Assembly: GCF_000743355.1 (NCBI RefSeq)
Contig: NZ_JQEI01000017.1
Location: 1 to 40,249 of the forward strand
Origin: Serratia sp. Ag1
GTDB lineage: Bacteria > Pseudomonadota > Gammaproteobacteria > Enterobacterales > Enterobacteriaceae
Length of the DNA stretch: 40,249 nt
Reading direction: 5' to 3'
This document shows positions 1 through 7,834 of this stretch, piece by piece; within the stretch, counting starts at the first letter, position 1, and every line of letters begins with the position of its first letter. The notes below the pieces were generated by a model, which saw nothing but the letters and a program-made list of their open reading frames with translations, made no database searches and was not told the origin of the DNA. The position numbers and the translations under genes were made by a program.

Positions 1-89
1 TGTTTAGGTTGAGTCATTATCAATTACCTCAATTGGCTGTCATTAAATTAACAGGCTATTGAGGTGTCCGGGATTACTGGTCCACTACA
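1..89 (-). mobile_element. IS3-family element, left end (copy 1)
   Basis: The first 89 bases are the reverse complement of the sequence starting at 39882, with only two mismatches, both in the terminal 20 bp. The outer end starts TGTAGTGGA on the minus strand, and the first five codons of orfA (MTQPK) begin at position 17 and run off the window edge. The element therefore points out of the window to the left. Its terminal TAG (85-87) provides the stop codon of the interrupted head gene. Only one flank is visible, so no target duplication can be checked. Confidence 0.85.
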
Positions 90-795
90 GGCCCGTCATT
101 CCGTGCTTCTGTCCCGGTTCTATTAACGTTGGTGGGCTATGCCAGTACACGAATTTATCTTTCATTTTACGGTGTGATGGCCTGGTGCCAGCGCCTTCAA
201 TGCGCCACCAGTAGCCCTCAGAGCCAACGGATAATGCGCGGGCTTCAGTCAGTGCGCCAGTGGCCCGCCCAATCTCTGTACGCGCGATAAGCCGTGCCCT
301 GCTGGCGGCCACATCGCCGGATTGCATGATCATTTCGTACAGTTGATCGGGCCGTTCACCGTTGATAACGGCCCTGATGGCACGGTCTTGAATATCTTTC
401 ACGCGGTCAGCGGCTTCTAACGGTAGCGACTTAATCAGTTGGATTTGCCGGTAAACGATATCGTGCGTAACCTGCCCCACTGGGGTATTACCCACTACAT
501 CGCGAAGCCCCTCAGATATCTGGTGCGAAACAGATTGCCACTGGTTCCACTCTTCTCGCTCCACTTGCAGGAACATCTTACGGGCCACCTGTGCGGCCCA
601 ATTGTCAATCACCTGCGAGTAATCGATAAGATACCCGGCGACCGTGTCAGCGCTTGCTTGAGAACCATCGTAAGAGCCAGTAACTATCCCGTTTATCTGG
701 CTGACTATCGCCAGTAGGCTTTTCTGGTACTGGATTTCCGAACGGCGGCGGAGCGCTGGTTTCAGATTCATGCTCCGCATACTGCGACTTCGCAT
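85..795 (-). pseudogene. Mu F-like / SPP1 gp7-like minor head protein, truncated by IS
   Basis: 236 residues remain of a minor head (head morphogenesis) protein that normally sits at the portal vertex and helps start capsid assembly. The family pattern is visible in the last 70 residues: a stretch ending RTEIGRATG, then WRIEGAGTRPSHRKM and FVYWHSPP. The usual carboxy-terminal NCRC-type motif is missing because the IS enters at 89/90 and supplies the stop codon. The ATG at 795 has GAGGA about 9 bases upstream; internal ATGs at 780 and 771 are alternatives. It overlaps the end of the portal gene by about 150 bp, which is unusual in size but keeps the normal order of portal then minor head protein. 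Probably non-functional. Confidence 0.85.
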
Positions 796-2095
796 TCTCT
801 ATGTCCTCGTCAGTGATCGACGCACCAATGCCCGTTACGCCCGCGGTTTCTCTTAAATCGGTCAGCGCGGCAGCAGGAGACATCCCCAATTCACGCACCG
901 CTGTAGCCAGCGCGGTAGTGGTGTTCGTTGCCACCGTTGAACGATCAACGTTGCTCATCTGCCACAGCGGGTTAAATTCAAATGTGAAATCATCCGGCAG
1001 CGGCTCGCCAAACTCAGAACGGTGCAACACCTCATAGAGCAGCCGCACCGGCGCCCGTAAATCATTCTCTTGCAGTGCACCGATATCGTCATAGTAGTTC
1101 GCCAGGTCAGTGTCGCCGGTTGAGAATCCTTTCGGAGACTGCCGGAATAGCCTCACAAGCGGGATACCAACGGCACCGGCGATATCCTCTTTAAACTCGC
1201 TCAATAGGTCGGATAGCCCGGCGAACGAATATGAATGCGTTTCGAAAGTGTCTTCCGCATCAAAGAGAGACATCCCCTCGTTAGTCTGGAACTGGCGCAC
1301 CATATCCATCTGTTTGATCAGCGCTTCAAAGGGCTTGCCGCCCATCGCGATAATCTCGCGGAGCTTCTTGATCTTCGCGGTGCGCAAATGGGCTTTGTAA
1401 GCGAGCTGGGCCGCGCCGACGTTCGTACTGTCGTAAGATGTCAGGCGGTCAAAGATACGCTCAACAACAGACATGCCCCATTCGTTTTCCGTGAGCGCCT
1501 GTTGATAAGGTAGTGTGATGCCATCCATACGGATCAGTCGGCTGTGATTAACCGTCCACGGCGGGATACCCTGCGCAGTGGTCACAATGTCGTACACCTC
1601 TGGCTTGCCAAGGTCTGGCCCCAGGGTTTTGATGCGGCGTCCAAAGTTTGGATTAATCATCCAGCGGTCAAGCACCGCCAGCCCCTTAAAGCTGCCTTTT
1701 CCTACCTTGTCCAGCATCAGTGGTGTAAGCGGTGCCTGCCCCTCGATAAGGATCAATGACACCGCACCACCGTAGAGCCTCGACCATTTAAGCGTGAGGT
1801 TAAGACGTTCCCACAGCTTTAGCTCTTCAAACTTGGCCTCTAAAATGCCGCGGCGCTTTGGGTCGATTTCACTGGTGATCCGCGTGCCTTTTTTCGTCAT
1901 ATCATCAGGCTTGGCGTCAACAGCCGCACCAATGATCCACGACGAACGGTAAGCCCATTCAATCAGTTGACGGTTCCGACTGGTGTAGTTGGCCCGGTAG
2001 GTAGATGCTGCGTGCTGGTTTGGCTGCTGTAGGCCAACCCTCGCGACAAAGTTATCGTAAGAGTCAGCCGTTGCGACCTTTTGTTTACGTGCCAT
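647..2095 (-). CDS. Phage portal protein (DUF1073 type)
   Basis: 482-aa portal subunit, expected to form the dodecameric ring through which DNA enters the capsid. The sequence has the DUF1073 pattern: an early region with IIGAAVDAKPDDM, a central LYGGAVSLILIEG, then SVVERIFDRL and GIPLVRLFRQSPKGFS-like stretches, with a proline-rich hydrophilic tail. Length is about normal for the family. Its start codon touches the terminase stop (TAATG, overlap at 2095), so it is probably translationally coupled. The same DUF1073 label is shared by some proteins annotated as anti-CBASS, but its place between terminase and minor head protein supports the portal role. Confidence 0.9.
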   Translation of the reverse strand: MARKQKVATADSYDNFVARVGLQQPNQHAASTYRANYTSRNRQLIEWAYRSSWIIGAAVDAKPDDMTKKGTRITSEIDPKRRGILEAKFEELKLWERLNLTLKWSRLYGGAVSLILIEGQAPLTPLMLDKVGKGSFKGLAVLDRWMINPNFGRRIKTLGPDLGKPEVYDIVTTAQGIPPWTVNHSRLIRMDGITLPYQQALTENEWGMSVVERIFDRLTSYDSTNVGAAQLAYKAHLRTAKIKKLREIIAMGGKPFEALIKQMDMVRQFQTNEGMSLFDAEDTFETHSYSFAGLSDLLSEFKEDIAGAVGIPLVRLFRQSPKGFSTGDTDLANYYDDIGALQENDLRAPVRLLYEVLHRSEFGEPLPDDFTFEFNPLWQMSNVDRSTVATNTTTALATAVRELGMSPAAALTDLRETAGVTGIGASITDEDIENAKSQYAEHESETSAPPPFGNPVPEKPTGDSQPDKRDSYWLLRWFSSKR

Positions 2096-3714
2096 TACTG
2101 ACTCCCAAGAATGTTCCAGATATCCATCGCGGTATCCATCGGTGCATAGTTGATCATCGCCGAATCGGCCAGGTTGGGTGATTTAGTCCCATCAGGCTGT
2201 TTATCCACCACGATTTTACCCACCCCGTTAATGGAGTAGGTCGGCTGTGAAAGCTCGATGATGAGTTTGTCTTTGTTTTCCATCGTGCTGCTGATGGAAA
2301 TGATTTCATCTGGGTTATAGGCCATGCCCTCAACCACCGCGCGATAGGTGTTTTGAAACAGTTTGCGTAAGTGCCACCAGCTCTGTGCTTTGGCGTTAGC
2401 AAAGAAATCCTTATTCAGGCGTGCGGCCTGGCCGTTATCGCCTCGCACCGCCTCATCCTCCGGATCGAACACCCCGCCACTGCCCCGGAACGGCGTAGCG
2501 AGGATCGAGGGGCGACGTGCCTCTTTTCTCAATTCGTTGATGGCTCTTGCATCGCCGCGAACACCTGCGCCTAACCCGTCCTCATCGAAACGGAATTCTT
2601 CGAGGTTATCCGCTTCGCAGTAACCGAAAACCTTCTCGACTGACTGGTAGATGTCGCTGCCGACGCCAGACCATTCCCGAACGTTCTCCAACAGGAAGCC
2701 ATAGCGACTCGAGAAGGAGTTTTTATCCTTCCCTTCATCGGCGACGTCCATCGCCCCCAGGCGTTTGCCCGTTGGCTGTATACCCAGTTTAATGTGTGCA
2801 TCGACAGCGGCCTGCACCCAATCGGAAGGGATCAGTACGCCCTCGGCGGATGCGCTGTAGTTAAGATCTAGTTCCTGGGCCACCACTACCGGATTATCGA
2901 TTTTGTCGCATTCCCTCCGATACCAGGCATCATCCTTGCGGGGGTCGCTGCGCCAGTGAAACGTGAATACAGGGATTTTCCCGCTGTGCCGCTTTTGAGC
3001 GAACGGGTTAGCCATTCCGTTGACCGATGAGAGATCGATACGACAGCGCGTGGTTTGCGATAATGCGGCATCAATAAGTTGTGGCCGCAGCAGGAATGCT
3101 GCCTCATCCACCAGATAGAGCGTGGTTCGGTCGCCGCGCCCGATGTTATCGCCTGCCTCACCCTTGATAACGGCGCCCGTATCGGGGAACTCAACGCGCA
3201 TATAGGGCGCATGCTTCTTGTCGTTCCAGCTACCGCGAAATTCAACCGGCAACGTCTCAACGAATCGGCGTGCCTTCCAAAACAACGCCTTCGGGTCGCC
3301 GGTGCTGTCTACGTACTCCTCTTTACGGGAGCCAAAGCCAATCACCATCTCTTTATTGAACAAACACAGGGAGCAGGCCAAGCCGATCGCCGTCCAGCTC
3401 AACCCCATCTCGCGGCTTTTTTCGGTAATGCCGTTTTCCATATTTTTCCGCCGATCCATAATCCAGTGGATCCACTCTTCCTGTTTGGGGAACAGCAGGA
3501 ACGGGATGGTCACTGGCAGACCGTAGTCAATATTGCGGGGGTCGGTCGTCATACCCCAGTCAATAATGAACTGTGCGGGGTTTTCGCGATAAAACGCCCG
3601 GAGAGCAGGCAGCGTTTCAGGATTAGAACGAATGCGCTGTAACCGCTCCATACGCCATTCAAAGACCATCTGATAATCGGGCTTTTTGAAATCGAACGGG
3701 AAAGGTAACGGCAT
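2095..3714 (-). CDS. Terminase large subunit
   Basis: 539-aa packaging motor with ATPase and nuclease. An adenine-binding/Walker A-like motif [10 protein letters not shown] lies at about residues 98-107 and a Walker [11 protein letters not shown] at about 200. The RNase H-like nuclease half starts near [15 protein letters not shown], where the acidic residue of the first nuclease motif sits. Full length. It lies 3 bp after the small subunit and overlaps the portal start by one base, a compact late operon. Confidence 0.93.
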   Translation of the reverse strand: MPLPFPFDFKKPDYQMVFEWRMERLQRIRSNPETLPALRAFYRENPAQFIIDWGMTTDPRNIDYGLPVTIPFLLFPKQEEWIHWIMDRRKNMENGITEKSREMGLSWTAIGLACSLCLFNKEMVIGFGSRKEEYVDSTGDPKALFWKARRFVETLPVEFRGSWNDKKHAPYMRVEFPDTGAVIKGEAGDNIGRGDRTTLYLVDEAAFLLRPQLIDAALSQTTRCRIDLSSVNGMANPFAQKRHSGKIPVFTFHWRSDPRKDDAWYRRECDKIDNPVVVAQELDLNYSASAEGVLIPSDWVQAAVDAHIKLGIQPTGKRLGAMDVADEGKDKNSFSSRYGFLLENVREWSGVGSDIYQSVEKVFGYCEADNLEEFRFDEDGLGAGVRGDARAINELRKEARRPSILATPFRGSGGVFDPEDEAVRGDNGQAARLNKDFFANAKAQSWWHLRKLFQNTYRAVVEGMAYNPDEIISISSTMENKDKLIIELSQPTYSINGVGKIVVDKQPDGTKSPNLADSAMINYAPMDTAMDIWNILGSQ

Positions 3715-3717
3715 AAT

Positions 3718-4341
3718 TTAACCCATCATCTTGCGGTATGCCTCTGCGGCTTCGTCTGGGGTCATGTTGACAGTCTCGGTCTGGATCGGGCCACCGCCCG
3801 CGCCGGTAACCTCGGTTTTCTTCGGTGCTTCCCAGCCCTGCATCTCGCCGATCTGCTTGATGGCCCCGCGTGAATCGTGCAGCTTTAACTTGATGCCTTC
3901 CTTGCCTGCCGTCAGTTCGGCTATTGCGTCCAAGGCCTCGGGGCTTTGCTTTACCGAATCCTTGAAGCGCCAAACAGCCTGAATAATTTCCTCGCCCGTT
4001 TCAGCGTCCACGCCCAGTTTGTGTTCAGAGAACTCCACCAGGTCACGAATGCGTGAACGCCCCATCACAGTTAATCGCTCCAGGGCTTCTGTGCGGGTCA
4101 TGATGGCTTCGGAAACAGCTTCATGCTGTACGGATTGGAGGAAGGCTAAAACGTCTATATTTGTCGCTATTTGATGCGCAGATTTGCGCATGTTTTCGCC
4201 TTTAGCTTTCCCTCCAGCGGCCTTGTAGGCACTGGTTTGTCCCTTACCTTTGATTAGGTGAGTAACGAATCTTTTCTGTAGTGGCGTCAGGGCATCAAAA
4301 AGCGCTTTTTGCTCTGACGTCAGCGTCTTTTTCATGTCCAT
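3718..4341 (-). CDS. Terminase small subunit
   Basis: 207-aa DNA-recognition subunit of the packaging machine. The amino-terminal half (LTPLQKRFVTHLIKGKGQTSAYKAAGG) is the typical Terminase_2 helix-turn-helix, followed by an oligomerisation region and a flexible Gly-rich tail. It sits directly upstream of the large subunit and downstream of the spanin genes. An in-frame ATG at residue 3 is an alternative start. Confidence 0.85.
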   Translation of the reverse strand: MDMKKTLTSEQKALFDALTPLQKRFVTHLIKGKGQTSAYKAAGGKAKGENMRKSAHQIATNIDVLAFLQSVQHEAVSEAIMTRTEALERLTVMGRSRIRDLVEFSEHKLGVDAETGEEIIQAVWRFKDSVKQSPEALDAIAELTAGKEGIKLKLHDSRGAIKQIGEMQGWEAPKKTEVTGAGGGPIQTETVNMTPDEAAEAYRKMMG

Positions 4342-4403
4342 TTAAATATTCCTACTTGGTTATCTTACATTATCGAGCGCCCACGCATAGACGCTCTGTA
4401 ATG

Positions 4404-4721
4404 CTATTGCCGCTTATCTTCGATCTCCCTGATTGCGGCTTTGTCAAGATTGCATTGGCCCAGCGCCACGAACAGCATGGCATTTAGCTCCAGGCTATCA
4501 ACGTATCGGAACGGCATTGGTACTTTCGGTACCGGCGTATCCGCGGTTAATTCAGGGTTTAACTTCGGTGGGCTTACCGGCACGTACTCTATTTTCGAGC
4601 AACCGCAAATGCTCAGTGGCAGCAGTAGCGACATCACGAACAGCACACTGATCGTCTTTGACCGCTTCTCGGATATAAACCACTCTCGCCGCGCCTTCAT
4701 CAGCAAGCTTTTGTTTTTCAT
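4404..4721 (-). CDS. Rz1-like outer-membrane spanin lipoprotein
   Basis: 105 aa at most. The sequence shows a hydrophobic segment (VLFVMSLLLPLSICGC) ending in a lipobox cysteine at about residue 41, followed by a proline-rich short mature part (VPVSPPKLNPE), the hallmark of Rz1. The first half overlaps the end of the Rz gene in another frame, the usual embedded arrangement. It has no good ribosome-binding site, so the start could be at 4721, 4700 or later; translation is probably coupled to Rz. Role: outer-membrane half of the spanin that fuses inner and outer membranes during lysis. Confidence 0.7.
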   Translation of the reverse strand: MKNKSLLMKARREWFISEKRSKTISVLFVMSLLLPLSICGCSKIEYVPVSPPKLNPELTADTPVPKVPMPFRYVDSLELNAMLFVALGQCNLDKAAIREIEDKRQ

Positions 4722-4899
4722 CGTGTGTGGCCTTTGATATGTCGTGCATCAATCTGATTGCGGTCAGCGCATTTTTCGTTACCGCCTGGGTGCTATTTAA
4801 TGACTTCTGAGCCGTGGCATATTGGCCGTGATAGTGAAACGCCAGAGCACCAAGGCAAATAGCCACCAGCAACGTCGCTATAGGCCAATATTTGCTCAT
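4552..4899 (-). CDS. Rz-like inner-membrane spanin
   Basis: 115 aa with one amino-terminal membrane anchor (about residues 5-24, WPIATLLVAICLGALAFHYHG) and a long helical periplasmic part, as in Rz proteins. The end of the gene overlaps the Rz1-like lipoprotein gene in another frame. Start ATG at 4899 overlaps the endolysin stop (ATGA), completing the holin-endolysin-Rz-Rz1 order of lambdoid lysis cassettes. Confidence 0.8.
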   Translation of the reverse strand: MSKYWPIATLLVAICLGALAFHYHGQYATAQKSLNSTQAVTKNALTAIRLMHDISKATHDEKQKLADEGAARVVYIREAVKDDQCAVRDVATAATEHLRLLENRVRAGKPTEVKP

Positions 4900-5288
4900 G
4901 CAGGAAGCTCCACATGCGGCGCATCCAAAAACTTAGCCGGTACATCGCGCGGGTTGCCCGTCCAGGTAATACCGAATCGCAGTGGAACACGCAGCTCTTT
5001 GCCAGCCTGGTGCATGGCATCAAGCACTGGTAGCCAACACTTGTAATTATTCCAGTCGCCACCAATGGGGAACAGATCCACCGCGTGGCCGGTTAGATGG
5101 CGGCTGTCCATCGTCTTGCTTGCGCCAGTAGCTACCAGTTGCTTTTGCCGTTCCACCGTGCGCTTACCTTCGATCACTGAAAAATCTACGATCGAGATCT
5201 CCAGTGCGCGGCGGACAACTTTCACCAACGTTGGGTTTACTCCAACAAGATTGCCCTCGCTGCGCTGCGAAAATTTAAAATTTGTCAT
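4896..5288 (-). CDS. Endolysin, M15-type peptidase
   Basis: 130-aa peptidoglycan peptidase that cuts peptide cross-links (L-alanyl-D-glutamate peptidase type). Zinc-site residues of the M15 fold are visible: SRHLTGHAVDL (His and Asp ligands, residues about 63-73) and the carboxy-terminal DAPHVELP with the third His. No signal peptide is seen, so release depends on the holin encoded just upstream. The gene fits the normal length of short phage M15 endolysins. Confidence 0.88.
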   Translation of the reverse strand: MTNFKFSQRSEGNLVGVNPTLVKVVRRALEISIVDFSVIEGKRTVERQKQLVATGASKTMDSRHLTGHAVDLFPIGGDWNNYKCWLPVLDAMHQAGKELRVPLRFGITWTGNPRDVPAKFLDAPHVELPA

Positions 5289-5292
5289 GGTT

Positions 5293-5703
5293 TTATTCCT
5301 GGCTGGTGTTGTTCTGGTCTTTCTTTTCGCCTGCTGGTCCTAACCTGGTATTCGCCACACGCAAAACGAACTCTTTGATGGCTGACAGGCCGAACATGCC
5401 GATCATGCAGCTAACGGCAATTTCTACTTTCCCAGCAGCAATAGTGGCCATTGAGCCGTTTAGCCATGGAATAGAGTGAACCAAGAAAATAATGACGGGA
5501 GCGATTGCCGGGCTAATTGACACCCCAACAATGCCGCATACGACTGCCTCACCGATGCCCGCTCGGACTTTCCCACCGCCCCAGACAACCCGGCGGAATG
5601 CCACAATGAACGCAACGAAAAAACCATTAATCGGCGTGGCATAGTTGTAATAGAAGGCTGCAACGGCTGCGAGCCAGCTCGGATCCTTTTCTGGCATTTT
5701 CAT
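5293..5703 (-). CDS. Phage holin
   Basis: About 136 aa with three hydrophobic segments (near GFFVAFIVAF, VVCGIVGVSISPAIAPVIIFLVH, and AVSCMIGMFGL) and a charged tail, fitting a lambda-family holin that forms membrane holes for the endolysin. A GGGGGAGG Shine-Dalgarno lies just upstream of two close ATGs at 5703 and 5697, a dual-start arrangement reminiscent of lambda S holin/antiholin (inference). It is 4 bp upstream of the endolysin gene. A longer reading from 5724 lacks a ribosome-binding site. Confidence 0.8.
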   Translation of the reverse strand: MKMPEKDPSWLAAVAAFYYNYATPINGFFVAFIVAFRRVVWGGGKVRAGIGEAVVCGIVGVSISPAIAPVIIFLVHSIPWLNGSMATIAAGKVEIAVSCMIGMFGLSAIKEFVLRVANTRLGPAGEKKDQNNTSQE

Positions 5704-5788
5704 GACCTCCCCCTGTCGGGGCATCGCCCGATCATCGGGTGGTGGGAATAAAAAAGGCCACGCGTTAGCGCAGCCTTGGCTGGATATG

Positions 5789-5812
5789 AAAAAACCCGCA
5801 CGGCGGCGGGTT
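5789..5812 (-). terminator. Rho-independent terminator after antirepressor
   Basis: Perfect 7-bp stem AACCCGC / GCGGGTT with a 6-nt loop, followed on the minus strand by a run of six U. It lies between the antirepressor stop (5894) and the holin start, so late transcription of the lysis genes probably needs Q antitermination to pass it. Confidence 0.75.
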
Positions 5813-5893
5813 CTTTAAATGTTTTTTGGTGGTGCGCTGTTGCATACGCTTTGCGCCACCTTAGCACAATATAGTGTGCGGATGTACGGACAG

Positions 5894-6454
5894 TCAATGC
5901 GTACTGCTATTTTTTTCCACCGCTTTATCAAGCCCACGGGAAAGCCCAAAGGTTATTGCACCGATGGCTGATAGGTGATCAATCAGTCTGGCAGGAATTG
6001 GCGATCCCATTTTTCTCAGTGCCGGGTCTAACTCTTCGCGCCATATCTGCCAGATAAACCTGAAATGGTCTTCTGCTACTTTCGCGTTATGAGCGTACAT
6101 CTCGAAATCAAATACCGGCGCTGTGTTACCGATAGCCACTTCGCGATCTAAAATATCCAGCACCCACTTGCGGAATTCTTTGGCTATTTCAGTGCGAGCA
6201 AACATAGCGATCAGGTGAGCACCGCGAAGGGAGAAAATACGCACTTTTTTGCGGTAGTTTCCTGAGGTAGTCGATTCGACTACCCGAGACATTCCATCAG
6301 TAAATTCATCAGAGTTTTTGTTATAAAGCGCAGTTACCGCATTAGCTGTTGCGTACTTTAGCGCATGGGCAAGTTCTTTGCTGGTTAGCCAGATCTGGTT
6401 GTTATGAGTTACTACGTTGAATTTAGTATCACGGAATGCGAGTTGAGCTGTCAT
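5894..6454 (-). CDS. Phage antirepressor (P22AR/BRO-N type)
   Basis: 186 aa. Residues 1-110 show the BRO-N/P22 antirepressor amino-terminal fold: FNVVTHNNQIWLTSKELAHAL, then KKVRIFSLRGAHLIAMFART and AKEFRKWVLDIL. The remaining part resembles the P22 Ant carboxy-terminal region. Such proteins bind a phage repressor and trigger induction. The start has GAGGA 9 bases upstream and overlaps the end of an Icd/Ash-like ORF. Upstream lies a C4-type antisense RNA, so expression is probably controlled as in the P1/P22 ant systems. Confidence 0.85.
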   Translation of the reverse strand: MTAQLAFRDTKFNVVTHNNQIWLTSKELAHALKYATANAVTALYNKNSDEFTDGMSRVVESTTSGNYRKKVRIFSLRGAHLIAMFARTEIAKEFRKWVLDILDREVAIGNTAPVFDFEMYAHNAKVAEDHFRFIWQIWREELDPALRKMGSPIPARLIDHLSAIGAITFGLSRGLDKAVEKNSSTH

Positions 6455-6782
6455 GGTAGATAGTCCTCATATTGAGATTTCTATCACCACTACCGAGACC
6501 AATCGGTGGGTGGTGAGCTGTGCGGGGTTGGTCTTGCCGGTCTACCGTCCGGTGAGCCTTGCAGCTCCCCCACACAGCCCACCATAAATTGCGAATATGG
6601 CTGTGCTTTGCGCATAAAAAAACCGCTAACGCGGCTATGCGTCGATAGATATCCGAGAGACCAATCCCGGCAACCGATTTTGCGGCTGCAATGGGAATAT
6701 AGCCCCGGATATCATCACGGTCAAGCTGCTTGCTCCAGCAAGCCGTGTATGCGCCCGGCAACATACGCCTCAGCCCTTGCAA
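6429..6782 (-). CDS. Icd/Ash-like ORF overlapping the C4 RNA
   Basis: 117-aa maximum reading frame. Its middle part (FLCAKHSHIRNLWWAVWGSC) resembles ORFs annotated as Icd-like host cell division inhibitor or ash family proteins in enterobacterial prophages, which characteristically overlap the C4 RNA. In phage P1 icd and ant are translationally coupled, and this ORF likewise runs 26 bp into the antirepressor gene. The ORF start lies inside Q and its true start is uncertain. It may be translated only to open the antirepressor start site, or may not encode a functional protein. Confidence 0.4.
   Translation of the reverse strand: MQGLRRMLPGAYTACWSKQLDRDDIRGYIPIAAAKSVAGIGLSDIYRRIAALAVFLCAKHSHIRNLWWAVWGSCKAHRTVDRQDQPRTAHHPPIGLGSGDRNLNMRTIYHDSSTRIP
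6515..6580 (-). ncRNA. C4-type antisense RNA upstream of antirepressor
   Basis: On the minus strand, 6580-6568 (GGGCUGUGUGGGG) pairs with 6527-6515 (CCCCGCACAGCUC) over 13 bp with two wobble pairs. Two small hairpins sit inside (GAGC/GCUC at 6554-6567; CCGG/CCGG at 6537-6552). The unpaired AGACCAA at 6534-6528 is exactly complementary to UUGGUCU at 6502-6496, between this RNA and the antirepressor start. That is the layout of the C4 antisense RNA of P1/P7 and related prophages, which is cut from the same transcript and blocks ant expression. The family assignment is from structure and context, not from a covariance search. Confidence 0.65.
6616..6637 (-). terminator. Rho-independent terminator downstream of Q
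   Basis: Short GC stem CCGC-GTTA-GCGG, extendable by G-U and A-U pairs, followed on the minus strand by seven U. It lies 85 bp after the Q gene and just before the C4-like RNA. It could be the tR'-like site acted on by Q, or simply the end of the early transcript. Confidence 0.6.
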
Positions 6783-7062
6783 GATAAGCGGTGATATAGT
6801 CAGGGCGCTTTTTTTGATACCTTGCTATAGCCCGGCATGAGACGTGTTGCTGATAGTACAGGCAGATGATGTTGTAGCCGTCTATGTCGTATCGCTTTAG
6901 ACTGGCGACAGCTTGATCTACAACCATTCCCTCAAGGTCTGTTAAATATGGTCGGCATTCACTGCTTTCAGTAGACATGTAAGACATTCCCTTATACTCG
7001 GTACCAATGCGGGAAATGCTCCAATTTCCCCATGCAGAAAGAAAATCTTTTACGTGTCTCAC
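6721..7062 (-). CDS. Antitermination protein Q-like
   Basis: 113 aa if started at the GTG at 7062, which has GGAGA 7 bases upstream and overlaps the rusA stop (GTGA). The sequence has the pattern of the small Q family: a Trp-containing start (FLSAWGNWS), a central LEGMVVDQAVASLKRYD, then NIICLYYQQHVSCRAIARYQ and a carboxy-terminal helix. It likely modifies RNA polymerase at the late promoter so that lysis and head genes are read through terminators. The upstream in-frame ATG (7134) would lie far inside rusA and is less likely. Confidence 0.75.
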   Translation of the reverse strand: MRHVKDFLSAWGNWSISRIGTEYKGMSYMSTESSECRPYLTDLEGMVVDQAVASLKRYDIDGYNIICLYYQQHVSCRAIARYQKKRPDYITAYLARAEAYVAGRIHGLLEQAA

Positions 7063-7415
7063 GATATTTCTCCGATAATTATTTGCCCGATATCGCCCCA
7101 GCGCTTGGTAACGCGCACATCCCAAACGGAACAATCCTCGTTATAAATAGCGTCCATCAGTGACTTAAGCAGGTTGTCTGCATCTGGCCGTTGCTGATGC
7201 GGCTTACCGGCCATCTCCGCGCGTTTCTTCTTGCTCCAGCTCGGCGGCATGGGCAGCACAAAGGTAACGTGATAGCCGCTTTCCGGCAGCGAAATCCGGT
7301 TGTGCCGTATCTCGTCGCAAAACGCGCGATAGCGGAGCACCGGCGGGCGCTTGGCCCACTTGTCTCTAACGGTCATTCGCGGCTTGGGGATCGGGACTAT
7401 CGCGTAAGTTTTCAT
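7059..7415 (-). CDS. rusA: Holliday junction resolvase RusA
   Basis: 118-aa endodeoxyribonuclease that resolves four-way junctions during phage recombination and replication. Diagnostic parts: the start YAIVPIPKPRMT, then RPDADNLLKSLMDAIYNED (about residues 74-92), which carries the catalytic aspartates, and a basic segment before it. Start ATG 7415 overlaps the ninB stop (ATGA), which decides against the longer reading from 7493. Located in the nin-like block before Q, as in many lambdoid phages. Confidence 0.9.
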   Translation of the reverse strand: MKTYAIVPIPKPRMTVRDKWAKRPPVLRYRAFCDEIRHNRISLPESGYHVTFVLPMPPSWSKKKRAEMAGKPHQQRPDADNLLKSLMDAIYNEDCSVWDVRVTKRWGDIGQIIIGEIS

Positions 7416-7834
7416 GCGTTCTGGGCCTCCATGAGCTGACGGTATTCGCAACGTGGCGGGATGGTCAGGCGTAAGCCGCGCTGATGCGCCCACATGTCGA
7501 TCTGTTCGAGATAACGGGTCATTTCGCCGGTATCGAGTAATTTTGTTGATTTCACGTAGCGCGTTTCCCCCAGGATGGTGATCGGCTTCGGCGGGCAGTA
7601 CAGGTCTTTCAAATGCTCGTGAATATCGTCCTGGTTAAACTTGCCTTTCCCGGTACGCGTCAACTGCGCGGCTATTTCGCCGTTCCACTTCCACATAAGC
7701 GAGTTTTGGCTTAGTGAGCGCTTCTCCTTCCACTCAACAATGCTGACGCGGTAGCGTTTGCCGGTTGCCAGCATGTCTTTCAGTACCTGCCACAGTTGCG
7801 CCTTGGTTGTTTCGTGCAAGCAGAAATCATCCAT
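7412..7834 (-). CDS. ninB: Recombination protein NinB
   Basis: 140-aa NinB (lambda Orf) family protein, a single-strand-DNA-associated recombination mediator. The pattern KEKRSLSQNSLMWKWNGEIA, then the H-EHLKDLYCP block and TGEMTRYLEQIDMWAHQRGL are typical. The start at 7834 shares one base with the helicase stop (TGATG), which fixes the start. It forms a tight operon with rusA and Q. Confidence 0.9.
   Translation of the reverse strand: MDDFCLHETTKAQLWQVLKDMLATGKRYRVSIVEWKEKRSLSQNSLMWKWNGEIAAQLTRTGKGKFNQDDIHEHLKDLYCPPKPITILGETRYVKSTKLLDTGEMTRYLEQIDMWAHQRGLRLTIPPRCEYRQLMEAQNA

Noticed and set aside
3079-3642. 187-codon plus-strand frame
   Set aside because: Antisense of the large terminase gene, with no promoter or protein-like features.
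6637-6680. Possible PR' late promoter (TTGCCG-17-ATCTAT)
   Set aside because: Weak match, and the predicted start falls only about 10 bp before the terminator hairpin, unlike known Q-dependent promoters.
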